Source: Usnea hakonensis
Taxonomy: Eukaryota; Ascomycota; Lecanoromycetes; Lecanorales; Parmeliaceae
Reading direction: 5' to 3'
Assembly (NCBI GenBank): GCA_013423325.1
Contig: BLJB01000088.1
Location: 451-64,450, forward strand
Length of the DNA: 64,000 nucleotides
The position numbers and the translations under genes are program-made. Shown one piece after another: positions 44,413-56,321 of this stretch. Below the pieces are notes generated by a model that searched no databases, was not told where the DNA came from, and saw only the letters and a list, made by a program, of their open reading frames with translations. Numbering within the stretch: position 1 is the stretch's first letter; each line of letters begins with the position of its first letter.

Positions 44413-44626
44413 ATGGCGGCTTCATCTCGTCTTGTCCGATGCTTGACCTCTAGAGGTCAATCACCCACCTGGCCAGACTTAACGTGTTCGCGTGAGTTTA
44501 GGCTATGCCGTCAGGCTGCCAAACTTACTAACATCTTCAGGACTGACCAAAGTGGGGCAGCTGGCCTTGCACTCGACCCGCCGTGGTCTCACTGGCCACC
44601 TCCATTATCAACATCCTCGTCCTTGA
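44413..44626 (+). CDS. Possible short two-exon gene
   Basis: Exons 44413-44491 and 44541-44626 (54 residues) are separated by a 49-nt intron with unusually good signals: GTGAGT donor, TACTAAC branch and CTTCAG acceptor. The peptide is rich in Arg, Ser and Leu without acidic clusters (MAASSRLVRCLTSRG, HSTRRGLTGH), which resembles a mitochondrial presequence. It could be the surviving 5' end of a decayed nuclear gene for a mitochondrial protein, or an unrelated small gene. The intron is better supported than the product. Confidence 0.33.
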
Positions 44627-45456
44627 TTGACCATTTTCTGTTGGTCGGCCCAGTCCCCACTCTTTGCCCATGGGGTAGCTCGCAAAACGGGGCGTCGCTG
44701 CTCGACGGCCCGGGTTATCCCTAAAACCAAGCGCGTCGCCTGGTTGCCTTGTTTCTATGCTTAGTCAATGTCCTTTCACCTGTGAAATACGAAGGGTTCC
44801 TCTACGTTAAGGTTTCGGCATTGAGGTCAAGACTGCAATGAAGAATCTCGTGGCCAGCCGTGGATGCATCATGCGCGTGGGAGGGTTAGGACTTGAGATA
44901 AAACTACTACAAGGGGTCGCCGATGATACTGCACATATGCATTTATGTTCGGCATCGCCTATCTGGCCGTATGGTGGAAGCAAAGGGTGCAGACCTGCAA
45001 GTCCTAAACCAGGACTTTTACCAATCATCACCAATCGGATTCTCTGATCGTCGCTGCTATACGAGACCAACGTTCTGCTATGCAATTACACGAAATGACA
45101 TTGGCTATTGCCTGCATAGCACCTTCAGGCCTCGAGATCATTACCGCTCGTCGAGGCCGTCCTTATCGGCTATCCTCTTCTCAATCTCAATGCAATTCAA
45201 GTCCTATCCTGAGCGTCGCCTGCATAATGGGTGTTTGCCTGATATTTCTCGCGTTGAACTATCTTCTTACGAGAGATTCTCTATAGGAGGCCACTGTCAA
45301 GGACCGTAGCTTATCAAGCTATGCCTTTCCCACTGCAACCTCAGTCATCTTTCCCTGTCAGAACTCGCATTGCTCGGTACAGACGGCCTAATTTTCCATA
45401 CAAGCCCCTACCTTTGAAAAGGGAAAACCAAGCGAAGGCTCGTTGTACCGTCTACA
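44627..45456. other. Intergenic / possible alternative 5' exon
   Basis: Includes an ATG-led frame at 45332 (MPFPLQPQSS...RYRRPNFPYKPLPLKREN) that overlaps the proposed first exon of the zinc-finger gene and stops 20 bases further on. No other feature. Confidence 0.4.
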
Positions 45457-48400
45457 ATGTGTGGCACGGCCCCTGACTCTGGTTGCACGACGCTTTGCCC
45501 GTAAGTGAGCTTTTCTTTCAAACATTCAGACGCTTCATTAACAGCAAGATATAGAAATCTGTCGGGCCAGACGACCATACCTGATGACATCACCTCGAAC
45601 TCTGACGACGAGGTTCCTTGTGTGTAAGTATTAGGCCACTCCGTCTCCACGAGATGAAGGTTAACTCTTATACATCAGCTTGAGAGAGCATACTTGCGAT
45701 GGATTTGACAGAAGAGTCTTTGGCTGGCCCACTGAACACGATTGCCGACGAAAGTTTTTCGACTGGGTTGGAAATTTCCGTCATCTTGACCCGGACAGAG
45801 AAGAGTTTGAACTCAAAATATGCCCTTTGTCATGGTGTCGCAAGACGTTCAACAGTAAAGACCTAGCAACCCAACACGTTGCCCATTGTCCTCAACTTCC
45901 GAGAGCGTGGTACTGGTGCCTGTACCATATGCGCCATGAGCGTTTTCTGGAATGCAACACATCCTGCGAGAATGATCAAAAATCCGGACTTCGTACTATC
46001 GACTCTATACCGCACCTAATTGACAAATTTCTCAAATGGATCTTTCACAAACATTCGGAGAGAAGACTAGGTGGGTGCTCAATTTCTCCACCGTTGAAGT
46101 ACGTGAAGGCTAACGACTTGATGCTGCCGCAGTCATATTCAAGGGTACATCGGTCCTCGACAGAGACTCGCGCTTGGAAAGCAAGAAAGAGCACAGTGCT
46201 GGTCTTGACGATAAAGACACGGGCTCATGCTATAACCACGGCTATCACAAGGTGACCGAAAGAACCTTTGAAGAGATGAGGCATCCAGGCGATCGAGAGG
46301 TCAAAACCCAAGGGTTCAATTGTGGTCGTCCGGAGTTGGGAGCACGACATAGCGGGCGATCTATCCACCGGGAGTCGCACCCCTCAACATCTATGTATAA
46401 TATGTACGGCTCCTCGCTTCCTACAGAAAGTTCACCGTTTGAAAGAGAAGACTCGCGAGAGCCTCAACACCCGATCAACACCGAATCAAGTCAGCGTAGC
46501 TTATGGGAAAGAAGGCGTGGACTTCCAACCGCTGATCGTCGTTCAGTCACTGTTAAGCAACTCAACAGTGGCCGGCGCATTACCCATGGAACAGGCAGCA
46601 AGTTCTCATCTCCAGCTCCAGGAGCTTTTACAAAGGATGACACCTGCAAGGTATCAAACGGCGGAACTAGGCGTACATCCGTTGCGGCCTCTGATACCCA
46701 TAGACAGAGCAATGGGAGCAAATGCGGGATCACTGTGTCCACCGATATTCTGCGAGAAAGCAGTGGCAGCTCCGGGGCATCAATACAGGATCCTCGTTTT
46801 GAAAAGGTAGTATCTTCACCGTCAGAAAGCACCTCTTCCCTTCTCTCTTCAGTCTTCAGCCGAATGTATAAACTGTCAAGTAGGACCTCCGCGTCCTGTT
46901 CTAGTCCTTGGACTGGAGACTCCTTTCCTGTATCTACATCGACTGACACATCGTGGCCGGCTCCCGACATGATCATTGGGTCCCACAGCCAAAGCACGCC
47001 AGCTTCCATGAGCCTACCCTCAACGGACATCAATGTAGGAACGGATGGCATACTAGCCGGAAACGTCCTATACGGCGGACCAACTCGCCAAGCAGAATCA
47101 GGGGATCTCAATTCGTTCTGGGATCCAATTTCTCCTAGTACCGTGGCTCCTACTGCTGACTCTCCGACTTCAAATATCGTCTTCAGGGGCTCGCCAACCC
47201 CACTTTTTTCACTGACAAATAAATGCTTCCCCATTAATCCAATGGTTGAGATTGCCTCTTCATCGTCGGCTATCGATCATCCAGTCATGGAGGCCTGTCA
47301 CTCTCCCAGTCTGGGTACCACCAAGTATCATGACGATATTGCCACTATGTGCAGGCCCTTGCTCCCGTCTCCTGTAGAGTCGGTGGCAAATAATATCGAG
47401 GACATCAACAATTCTGTACAATATCTGCCTAGCAGTTTCGACAACTTGTTCGATTCCGAACTACCATCAGCTGTGATAGAGTCATGCATATCACAAGGAG
47501 ACACTTCAAACCCATTGGATGCCCAATCCTGGCCCGCTGTACCCTTTTTCCAATCGCCGGCAAGGTATTTATCCTCCAGCCCAAATACAATGAATGGAAG
47601 CATAGAGACTACGAAGTCGTGGATGCCAGTGCCCACATCCACCCCAATCAACGTGCATAACGGCGATTATGACCCCTACGAATTGCTATCACCAGTCTGC
47701 GGTAGCAGTCCTTATTCCCTCATCAGCCCGCTGCATTCCTCACAAAGACAATATGGCCTTCCGCCATTGCCTCAATCTAGAAGCGACATCTTTGCACCGA
47801 CACACAAGAGTCAGGGGCAGTTGCCAAACCTTTGGAATTTAGAGACGACGCCTTCAACTCTCCCCCTGAGTTGGCCTTTACCGCATGACCAGAGCTCGCA
47901 CGGACAAAAGAGCGGTGGCGAGTTTGTAAGCTCCGAGCCTTCTACTGCATCGGCGGAGCAACTGCGATCTAATGTGTCAAACGCTCTCAATTCATTGTCG
48001 TTCACAAGAGGACAGCCACATTGCTTTTATCACGGGGCTCTCATGATAACCCATTGTGTACCGAAGCAGACTCAGGTTGGTGTACTTCAAGCCTTGATCG
48101 GTACTTTTAATACCGTATGGATGCAGGCGTTGGGATCAGACCTTAAGCTCCAACTGCGATGTACCACACTGACGCCAGAAGCTTTATTCGAAAAGGGCAT
48201 CATGACGTTTCAAGAATGCTTACTCGGCGAATTGCCGCAGAGATTCGAGGACATCTTCGCCTTCATACATCTGGCCTTTGTCGCTACATACTTCTTGCAT
48301 TGCCAACAAAACACTTATTGTGTGGATGATGCTTTTGATCAAGAGTTTTACGAGCAAGCACTCGAATTACGGCATGCGCTCCGCGACAAAGAAGTTGAAA

Positions 48401-49650
48401 CAATGTTCCTGAAGGCTATGGAATGCTGGTGGTGGCTATCCAGTGGTCAGCTTGCCTCAGCATCCAAACACAGTCGCCGCACAAGCCTAGACAGTTTCGT
48501 CTCGCCTAGATCAGCCAGCCGGACAGACCCGTCAGGCGATGTGAGGGGTAATGGGTTGTTCAAAGCTTGCGCTGCTGTTCTCGACGGTAAGTCAACACTT
48601 ACTGTATTCACAATGCATGACCATCGTTCTGATTGACTTTTAGGCTTTGAGGAGGCGGGTATCCGGGAAAGGAATGCTAAACTCACGGTCAACGACTTAG
48701 CCTTGCTTGCCGAGTCTCAATCTGAAGAGATCGAGCACTTGATTAAGGACATTACTCGGCCGCTTCAACAAAAGCGCGGTGTAGAAGCGCTTCAGAGAAT
48801 CATAATTGATACCGAGTTCCACATAGCTAACGGCTTGCTGCGGAATATACGTGAAGTCGAGGTCACATTGAATACTAGTGCAAGAGTAAAACCCATGGGA
48901 TATGTTTTCACGAGTCCACCAGCTAATGGACATTAGTTGAGATCCGAAACCCCCGAAGTGTTGGAAAGATATCTAAACTTTGTCACCAGCCAATGCAATC
49001 ACGCAATGCCGTCCTCAGGCTTAGATGGCTACTCGAACTTGCGAAATTGTCACTACACTTTAGTTTCGAATCAAATGCTGCAACTATTGAGAGGAGATCA
49101 GTCTTTTCTACAGGGTCCCCCCAATAACACTAATATCCAAATGATGTATCTGAACCAACCAATACTCAACCCGCCTCCTCCGTCTCCAGTATACAGTGGA
49201 CCTAGTACTCTCGGCTCCTCGCCAACCAGTATCAGAATTCGGTCCACGGAGACTCCCCGCACAGAAACCTTCAGCAGCCAGGCCACCTCGCCAGCCACTC
49301 TGTCCCAAGACTCTACATCCCCAGGGTCGCAAGCTCCTGATACTCCAGTGAGCTGCAAGGCATGCAATTTGACGTTCAAAGGGAACCCACAAGACGCCAG
49401 ATCGAATTTGAACCGCCATCTAGAGACGACCAGTAGGCACAATGGTAAGAATAGGGGGCTGAAATGCCCCATGGAGGCATGTCGTGATAAGACAAGGATG
49501 CGGTCCGATAATCTGAAAGCCCATCTCATGAACATGCACAAGATCCCCCGGGAGCAAGCAAAGGCTATCGTCGACGGGTGCCGGGCGTCGGCAGGAAGAG
49601 TGAATAGTAATGGCGTTGGGGGACGCAAGCGCAAGGCTCGGGGGAAATAG
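45457..49650 (+). CDS. C2H2 zinc-finger protein, large fungal type
   Basis: Six exons (45457-45500, 45549-45623, 45679-46070, 46133-48586, 48644-48885, 48937-49650) give 1306 residues with consistent phases. An N-terminal Cys/His region reads CPLSWCRKTFNSKDLATQH, a degenerate finger, followed by WYWCLYHMRHERF. A long Ser/Pro-rich disordered middle follows, then a helical region (HCFYHGALMITH...LQALIGTFNTVW) and two C-terminal fingers: CKACNLTF...RHLETTSRH and CPMEACRDK...KAHLMNMH. A basic tail (GGRKRKARGK) could be a nuclear signal. Likely nucleic-acid binding and nuclear; the target is unknown. The fifth intron (51 nt, GTAAAA...GCTAATGGACATTAG) removes an in-frame TAG at 48934-48936 which is itself the acceptor. 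The N-terminus is least certain: see the overlapping 45332 frame. Confidence 0.87.
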
Positions 49651-51506
49651 ACGCTGAATCTGCGGTGTTGGCTCTCTGCTGGATGAGAGCTCAGGGTTCC
49701 ATTTCATGTCAACGACCCAGTCTTATCGGTGGATGGTGGAATTTTGTTTGTACTACTTTTTAATTTAATTGATGATATGATGATCTATGACTTCATGAAA
49801 ACATGATGAATCGGTATAGCTATGTAGCTATCTAGTAACCGAACTACATGATATATGAGCCTCAACAGCATCCTACGAGTTCCCTGATTGATATGCATCT
49901 CATACTCCACTCCTCCGCAGTCCCGGGACCCCCCCAAGATCCTACTCCGCAATGAGCGTAGGATCCATTCGCCACCTCGTTTCTTACTCACCTGCTGACC
50001 GACCCTACCTACCTACCGCTTGACCCACTTCACTCTGTATGGACTTCTACAACTTGTAAAGGATAGCATGGGGCTGTCTTGTGACCGACGTTGCTACTCT
50101 GGCATTGGATACAGTCCCATTTTCTCTACTCTTGGGTTTTGATAAGATCGCTATGAAAGGGATCATCATGTAGGGTCTTGGTGGTATGCGTGAATGGTCT
50201 TGTAAATATTGACTGATGGTGTCTTGGATTGCAGTAAGGCTTAGGGCTGTTGGGGGTTGTGAGGTAGGGGGTGAGGTTTGGGCTTTTGAATGGTAGGTGT
50301 GTGTGGTGAAGGAGGTGGAGCGGATTGATTCGACTGGATTGAGTTTTTGACAGGGACCGGGGCTTCGGTGTGGATGGATGAGTTTGATTGGGTTGGGTTG
50401 GGGGGTGTTGGGTGCTGCGTGTTTGGGCTTTTAGGACGCGATGTGGATGGGGGTGTAATTGGATGTCGTTGGTGGTCATGGGGAGAGACTTGCGGTGCAG
50501 GGATTACGAGAGGTTGTGGGGGTGATCATGTGAAGTCATGAAATTCTGCGTTGGTGGCTCGAGGACTGCCAAGGGGATGAATTTCCCTTGACCAGGGTGT
50601 CCATTAGGATGGGAGAAGTTGGGTACGTGGGTGCTGAAGAGCCTCATATTACCGGGATCAGGATCCTAGAGGGAGCCACCAGGATACGAGAGTTTGTTGT
50701 TGGTGTGTCTAGGACTGCTAAGAGGCCACCGTTGTCGAGGCCTAGATGATGAAGGGCGTTAGGATGATCGTGCAAAGGTCGCTGAGGGGGGGGAGGGTAT
50801 TGAAATCCGTGGTCAGGGGAGAGCGATTGTTGGGGGTAGAAGCGAGGATTTTTGGCCTGCGGGTTGATATAGGACTGGAAATGGGGCATCCGATCGTGGG
50901 GTTAGATATACAAGGGCTTCGTCACTGTGTTATCATAGGAGTAATGCGCGAATACGGTTCAAGAGTCATGCGACTAAGGCAACAGTGACGCCTTTTTCTA
51001 AAGGGTTGATGTAGGAATATTCAAGGCGACACCGACTGTGGGGTAGATAAAGAAGTGTTCGTTACGATAACGTGAGATGATTTGCTGCGCGAGTCTGCTT
51101 GTACAGACCCGTGATGTCAAAAACGCGATTGTGTAGGCAAACGGCAAGGACTAGCAGACGCGTTGCTGGCGTCTAGGACTGCTTGGCTGTTCGGTCTCGG
51201 CCTCGGCCGGTCGATGATCTGGTTTTCGGGTACTTGAGTCGGAGCAGGGGGGACGTTTGGTCAGAGGGTGAGACCTTATTAAAGACCATGAGATCACCTT
51301 GGGTGTTCGCAAGACGAGTGTCGAAGCAACTGAAACGATTTGCCCAACCCTGCCCAGACAGTTTAGACAAGTCGAGATTTGGAGGTGTTACTTACGAAGG
51401 CAATCTCCATCTGGTCTCTCTTGACTTGTGCAAACGCTAGCTTAGCCATGTCGCCGTTAGTTTCCTTCCTCCATCTTGCCTCGCGCTTCTTCTCCCCCCG
51501 GACCCT
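49651..51506. other. Intergenic, G/T-rich in part
   Basis: About 50150-50560 is G/T-rich on the + strand, making long reverse-strand Pro/His frames that do not look coding. No domain in the other short frames. Confidence 0.45.
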
Positions 51507-52061
51507 TTGTCCAAGCAATTGTCAGACTTTCCAATACTTATCAGTAACAGGAATCAATACCCCTATCCTCAACAGGGTCGCCGCTCAAACCCTTCGGGTC
51601 ATACCGCCAATTCTTACAACTCCTATCCTGGACAGGGTCACTACTCCAGCAATCCAGGCTATAATCCCTACCCTCAGGACTCCTATCCTCAACAGGGTCG
51701 CCGCTCAAACCCTTCAGGTCATACCACCAATTATCAAAACTCCTATTCTGGACAGGGTCACAACTCCAGCAACTCAGGCTATAACATCAACCCTCAAAGC
51801 TCTTACTCTCAACAGGGTCACAATGCTAGCAATTCAGGCTACTACACCAACCTTCATAGCTCCTACTCTCAACAGGTTCAAAGCTCCAATTCTTCGGCTC
51901 ATACCTCCAGCCCACAGTTAGAAAAGTGGCGCCGGACAAACGAAACGCATGAGCGGCTGGCTGTCAATGGGAGCAGCTCGAGGAGAACGGCGGATACTCT
52001 TGTTCGGGCAGATAACTATGAACGGAGGATTGAAGGAGGATCGAGAGGGGCGGGAAGATAG
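51507..52061 (+). CDS. Q/N/S/G/Y-rich repeat protein, start unresolved
   Basis: This frame encodes about 184 residues of low-complexity sequence with a 20-residue period (YPQQGRRSNPSGHT / YPGQGHYSSNPGYN / YSQQGHNASNSGYY), ending in a charged tail (EKWRRTNETHERL, RRIEGGSRGAGR). It has no ATG: the frame is open back to a stop at 51438, so an upstream exon is needed (TAACAG at 51546 or TTAG at 51445 could be acceptors). A second frame with an ATG at 51449 is also open across the repeats but reads as an Ile/Thr/Pro array and looks less natural. Prion-like composition of this type is common in RNA-binding or wall proteins. The gene may also be a relic. Confidence 0.4.
   Translation: MSKQLSDFPILISNRNQYPYPQQGRRSNPSGHTANSYNSYPGQGHYSSNPGYNPYPQDSYPQQGRRSNPSGHTTNYQNSYSGQGHNSSNSGYNINPQSSYSQQGHNASNSGYYTNLHSSYSQQVQSSNSSAHTSSPQLEKWRRTNETHERLAVNGSSSRRTADTLVRADNYERRIEGGSRGAGR
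51555..51900 (+). repeat. Degenerate 60-bp (120-bp higher-order) tandem repeat
   Basis: Half-units alternate: cctatcctcaacagggtcgc and cctatcctggacagggtcac types. The first 120-bp pair is repeated near-perfectly 120 bases later; later units are more diverged. Five to six half-units in all. Confidence 0.85.
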
Positions 52062-52829
52062 AGGGCGAACTATCGGTGGTCAGAGGACACAGACTATTGA
52101 CGGTGGAATGGCTGGTGAAGTAGCTTTCGGGTGGGAGTCACAATGATGGGTATTTTTATTCTTGGTCTTTGTTGAGAAAGATCCTGGCTCGGTAATGTGG
52201 AGTAGAGCTGGTTTTAAGAGCTGTAGGGGGGTCTCTTCGTTTGAGTTTATGAATTGCGAAGATTTTCAATGTCCTCCGCTGTTGTGCTTTGCTGTCTTCC
52301 TTTCCGTTCGTAGCAGTGCATGTTGATGCCAATTTTGAGTCTAATATTATCTGAATTCTCAGAACCCAAGATATATCAGATCTCGAGAGAAGTAAGATGC
52401 TTGACTCGCCATGTCGTACCCGATGTGTCAATTGAAATGATGACAAGACGTCTCTGCGTGCGTAGTGATATTGCTTTCAAGATGAGCCTCCTTTCTAGGC
52501 CTTTGCGGAAGAGCTAAGAGATGAAGGTTCATGGAGTAATTGGATGCTGTCTTCCGTATGTTGTGTAGAAGTAGATCCGATAGGAGTGACACACTAGATG
52601 CAATCGAGACTATGCCTAATTAGACACTAGCGCTTACAGAATACCCTAGTACGGTAAGTAATACCCTAGCCGTTGCTGTAAGTAAGGTAACGTCAAAATG
52701 ATTAGTTACGGTATGACCTACTTCTCTGGAATTTGTCATCTTCAAAGACACGCATTTTGCTCTCCTTGACATTAGTTCCCCTCCCAATACCTTCTCACCC
52801 TCAACAAGCCACCCCGCATCCTATCCACC
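52062..52829. other. Intergenic
   Basis: Ends in the promoter of the P-loop gene. A short direct repeat of ataccctag lies at about 52640-52670. No gene seen. Confidence 0.45.
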
Positions 52830-53831
52830 ATGTCCCTCTCCCACCCTTTCTATCTCTTCCTAAAATACATCTACCGTTTCCCCGAACCCACCACCCCTCG
52901 TGACCGCCCCATGCGCGTTCTGGCCCTCGGCCTGTCCCGCTGCGGCACCGAATCCCTTAAATTCGCCCTCGAAGTTCTCGGTTACAACGGCGTGTATCAC
53001 GGCTTCGAGCTCACGCCCGACCAGGGCATGGTTTGGTCGAGGCTCTGGGATGAGAAAGTGGCGAAGGGGTCGGGCGCGAGGATCGGCACGGAGGTCTTTG
53101 ATACGCTGATTGGGAAGTACGAGGCTGTGACGGATGCGCCGGGAGCTATGTTTGCGAGGGAGTTGGTGCAGGCTTATCCGGAGGCTAAGGTGATCTAGAT
53201 TACTTACCGGCTCCTAGTTTTTAGCGCGGTTTTCTGTGTTGTGAGTGACTGACTTTCTGTATTTGCAGGTCATTCTTAATCGTCGCAAAGACGTTGAGTC
53301 GTGGGAGAAGAGCTTCCGCTCTGCTTTGATCCAAGGCCTCCGTGATAATTGGTGGCTAAAAGCGCTATCTCTTTTCTCTCCGGACTACTTCTGGTTGCGG
53401 CAAATCACGCTGCAGTACGTCATAGACTTTTTCAATGGCAATTTCGAGAAGCATGGCGTGGATGTTTACAACGCGCATTATCGCCAGCTTGAAGAGTTGG
53501 TGGGAAAGGGTCGTTATCTGGAATGGACCGTGGAGGACGGCTGGTGCGTTGCCCCGCTTTTTCTACCTTTGACGTTTCATCCTATTGAGTCTGAGAGCTC
53601 CCTTGACATGTTGCTGACTGCGAGACAAGGGAGCCTTTGTGCGCCTTCCTGGATAAGCCAATACCGGAGAAGGATTTTCCAAGCGGCAACGCGCCGCCAG
53701 CGTTCATGAAGCGTATTGCAGAAAAGAGGGCGCCTCAGTACAGACATGCGCGTGTTAATGTGGCCAAGACTCTTGGGGTAGTGCTGACTGCCGTTGTTGC
53801 GCTGTGGATGGGATATGCGAGGCTAGGTTGA
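52830..53831 (+). CDS. Sulfotransferase-fold P-loop protein with C-terminal TM
   Basis: Three exons, 52830-53189, 53269-53543 and 53630-53831, give 278 residues; the first intron begins GTGATC and the third exon is entered through ACAAG. The P-loop-like ALGLSRCGTESLKFALEVLGY near residue 31 binds the phosphate group of PAPS-like donors in this fold. YEAVTDAPGAMFARELVQAYPEAKVILNRRKDVESW is the characteristic second block, followed by NEAT-type helices and WEPLCAFLDKPIPEKDFPSGN at the end of the core. A hydrophobic C-terminal helix (TLGVVLTAVVALWMGY) suggests a membrane tail anchor. Databases often mislabel the family as NAD-dependent epimerase. Substrate unknown. C-rich to G-rich coding-strand change near 53030. 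Confidence 0.93.
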
Positions 53832-55874
53832 CAGGCACTGCAGAAATTTTACAAAGTTGATAGATGCACGGATATAGAAGGTTTGATCTTGTCCTATTAC
53901 TCTTGCTTTCTGCTCATCGAATAAATTGTTTTGATCCTCTGCATCTCAATAACAGAAGTCGCTGTCCTCGTCGGTGTCATACTTCCCGTTCCCCTCGTGA
54001 ATATATCATGAGGGTTGTCCATAGTTTGTCAAGGAAACAGGAACTCACGAGGCCATCGAAGGAGCCATCTTGCCAGCATACCAGCAGACAGATGGTTTTG
54101 GGTGCTGGAATAGGCTCAGGAATTGCGCATCGACCGCCTTGCTGACTTGTATGATCTCAGTTGGGGACTTTGTCCGGCATGGAGAAAGCATCATTCCGTG
54201 GATTTGTTCAGGCGAGGGAGAGTATATATCAAGTAAGTAGCCGCCGTAGATCTGTAGACGTAGTCCAATGAGGAACGCTTGAAAGTAAAAGGACGCATAT
54301 CGGTATGGCTGCGGGGGCTAGGAGAGATTTAGTCGGGATGCGGCAGTGGTCTTATACAAGCTCAGTCTAGGTTAATGCAATAGCTATCGAAGATGGCATC
54401 AACATACTCCAATGATGAGTGTCAAGAAGGTGAGAAGTAGTCCTTGGAAAGGGCTATATGTATGTCATTGAGGAAGTATGCGCAAGTACGTAATCCTTGT
54501 GACTGTAACTCTTAGTGGGGCTTAGATACAAGGTTATCTGACCAAAGAGACTGAGATGATGAAAGTCAGACTGGAACGAAAGCTACTCACGAAGACAATC
54601 CTAAGCCCTTAGAAGTGGCCTGAGGCCAAGACTGCGACGGCCAGCGGAGGGACGTTGTGCCTTTGGCCCGCACAAGCCAAGACTGTGTTTGACAGCCCAC
54701 ACAAAGTGCACTGAAGTGAACACCGACAACTGTCATGATGTAGCATTCGACACTCTCGACGTATAACCTCCCTTCTCTTGCGATATCTGAGATCCTTGTA
54801 AGACTCGCCAATTCTAGTCCGCTAATCCTAATGAAGCTTGTGTACATTGAGGTTCTCTGTTCCACCTACGGAGACAATCTTCCTTGCTGAAATTGTGTGC
54901 CTCCGTACATGTTCGCTGGAAAGAGACGTCGATAAGGTAGCTCACGGTGTCGCAATAATGGATAAGGCCGTCTGATAGCTGCTGATTCGCGCCGCAGACA
55001 TGAAGAATTGATTACATGGACATGTACAGAAAGTGAGGACTTTCACATCCCCACTATTGTTTTGGGACCAGATCGGAAGGCTTGTCGGTCGCGCATTGAG
55101 TTTCTGCGGACTGTAGAAGGGCTATCGCGGTAAGAGTGAGCTCGTGGTTTCGACAGCGAAATGTAGGGGAGGTGAATAAGCTGGTTCAGTATAGGTGTGA
55201 ATATAGGACGTCGAATGTCACTGGCACTGTTGGTACCTACCTCGAGCCATTTGAGTAAAAGCGGCGGTGGGATCCAAGGTCTCACTTACTCAGCAATGAC
55301 TCGGTAGTGGTGGCTGGTGTCCGCCATCTCCGACTGGAAGAGGTGAGTACGGAATATCAGTGCTTGATCCGACAAGCTGGGTATATTGAAAGCCGCCATA
55401 TTTGAAAGCGCAGTTGCCGCGTCACATCACACTTCCTTTGTTGTAAAGATCCAATGCCCAAGAAATGTACTGTTGGCTTGGTATACGTACTCAAATTATG
55501 TTCGCTGGGGTATAATATCATGAAGGTCTTGGCAGCCCACTCTGAGGCGCCTGCAGACTGCCGTGAAACGTATCCCTAACGATACGGAAAGTGTGAAGGT
55601 TGCACCCACAACTTAACGTCAGACGCTCGGCGCGTACAGAAAGATGGCGTAATTGGGCGCCTTTTATATTGAAAGGAGGGAGGGCATCCAAGGCGTGCTG
55701 GGGAAGCGATCCAAATTATCAAGGCACTCACATCACCCACATGACATTGAGGTCTTATCAATCAATTTGTTTAAACATGCAACCATTACAATTTTCGATC
55801 GGGCAGTTCTGTGTCCAAAAGGCATACGTAAATGTGTTATTGGTCTCGGAAGCCTGCGTCTATGTGTGCGCCCG

Positions 55875-55950
55875 TTGTTTAAAAACAGGCGTGACAGAAT
55901 TTCAATCGGCCCAGAAAAGCACAGTGACGTAGCAGGTAGAGCGGAAGGAG
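55875..55950 (+). repeat. 5'-flank repeat of orphan array, copy 1
   Basis: Related to 57929-57996: both read ttgttta..gacaggcg, then caatcgg-ccagaa-agca-agtgacgt-gcagg, then gagc-g. Confidence 0.75.
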
Positions 55951-56175
55951 TCGTAAGAGCCAATACTTTGGAATTTTGCTGTCTATCGCTGACTCGGGGG
56001 CTGCCTTCTCGCCTGCCCATGTCTGAGAAATGTGGCCTGGAGCGGGAAAGGGACACATGCTATTCGCTGGAAAACTCTGTTAGGGTCCGTTAACACGGTC
56101 TCCACTTTTCAGTATGTTACAAATCGGGCTTCACGTTCTATTGGACCGAGAGTCTTTGGGCGGCAGCCGTAGACG

Positions 56176-56184
56176 TATATAAAG
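56176..56184 (+). promoter_or_regulatory. TATA box of orphan gene A
   Basis: TATATAAAG, 146 bases upstream of the start. The surrounding 100 bases match the corresponding region of orphan gene C. Confidence 0.65.
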
Positions 56185-56321
56185 GCCCTCTTTCTGCTCT
56201 CAATCTTGTTCTTCAATACATATCATCTTCCCATCCAAGCCTATCAGCAACGACAGCCTGATTCCATTTGACTCTATTTGAGAACAGCCATCTTGAAGTA
56301 GCCACCTGAGACTTCCAAGAC

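Larger units (their letters stand above)
53832..56321. other. Long gene-poor spacer leading to the orphan array
   Basis: Frames at 53864-54865 and 55576-56093 overlap on both strands and show no domain. From about 55875 the sequence becomes recognisably similar to the 5' flanks of the next two genes (ttgttta...acaggcg, agtgacgt-gcagg). A TATA box stands at 56176. Confidence 0.5.
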
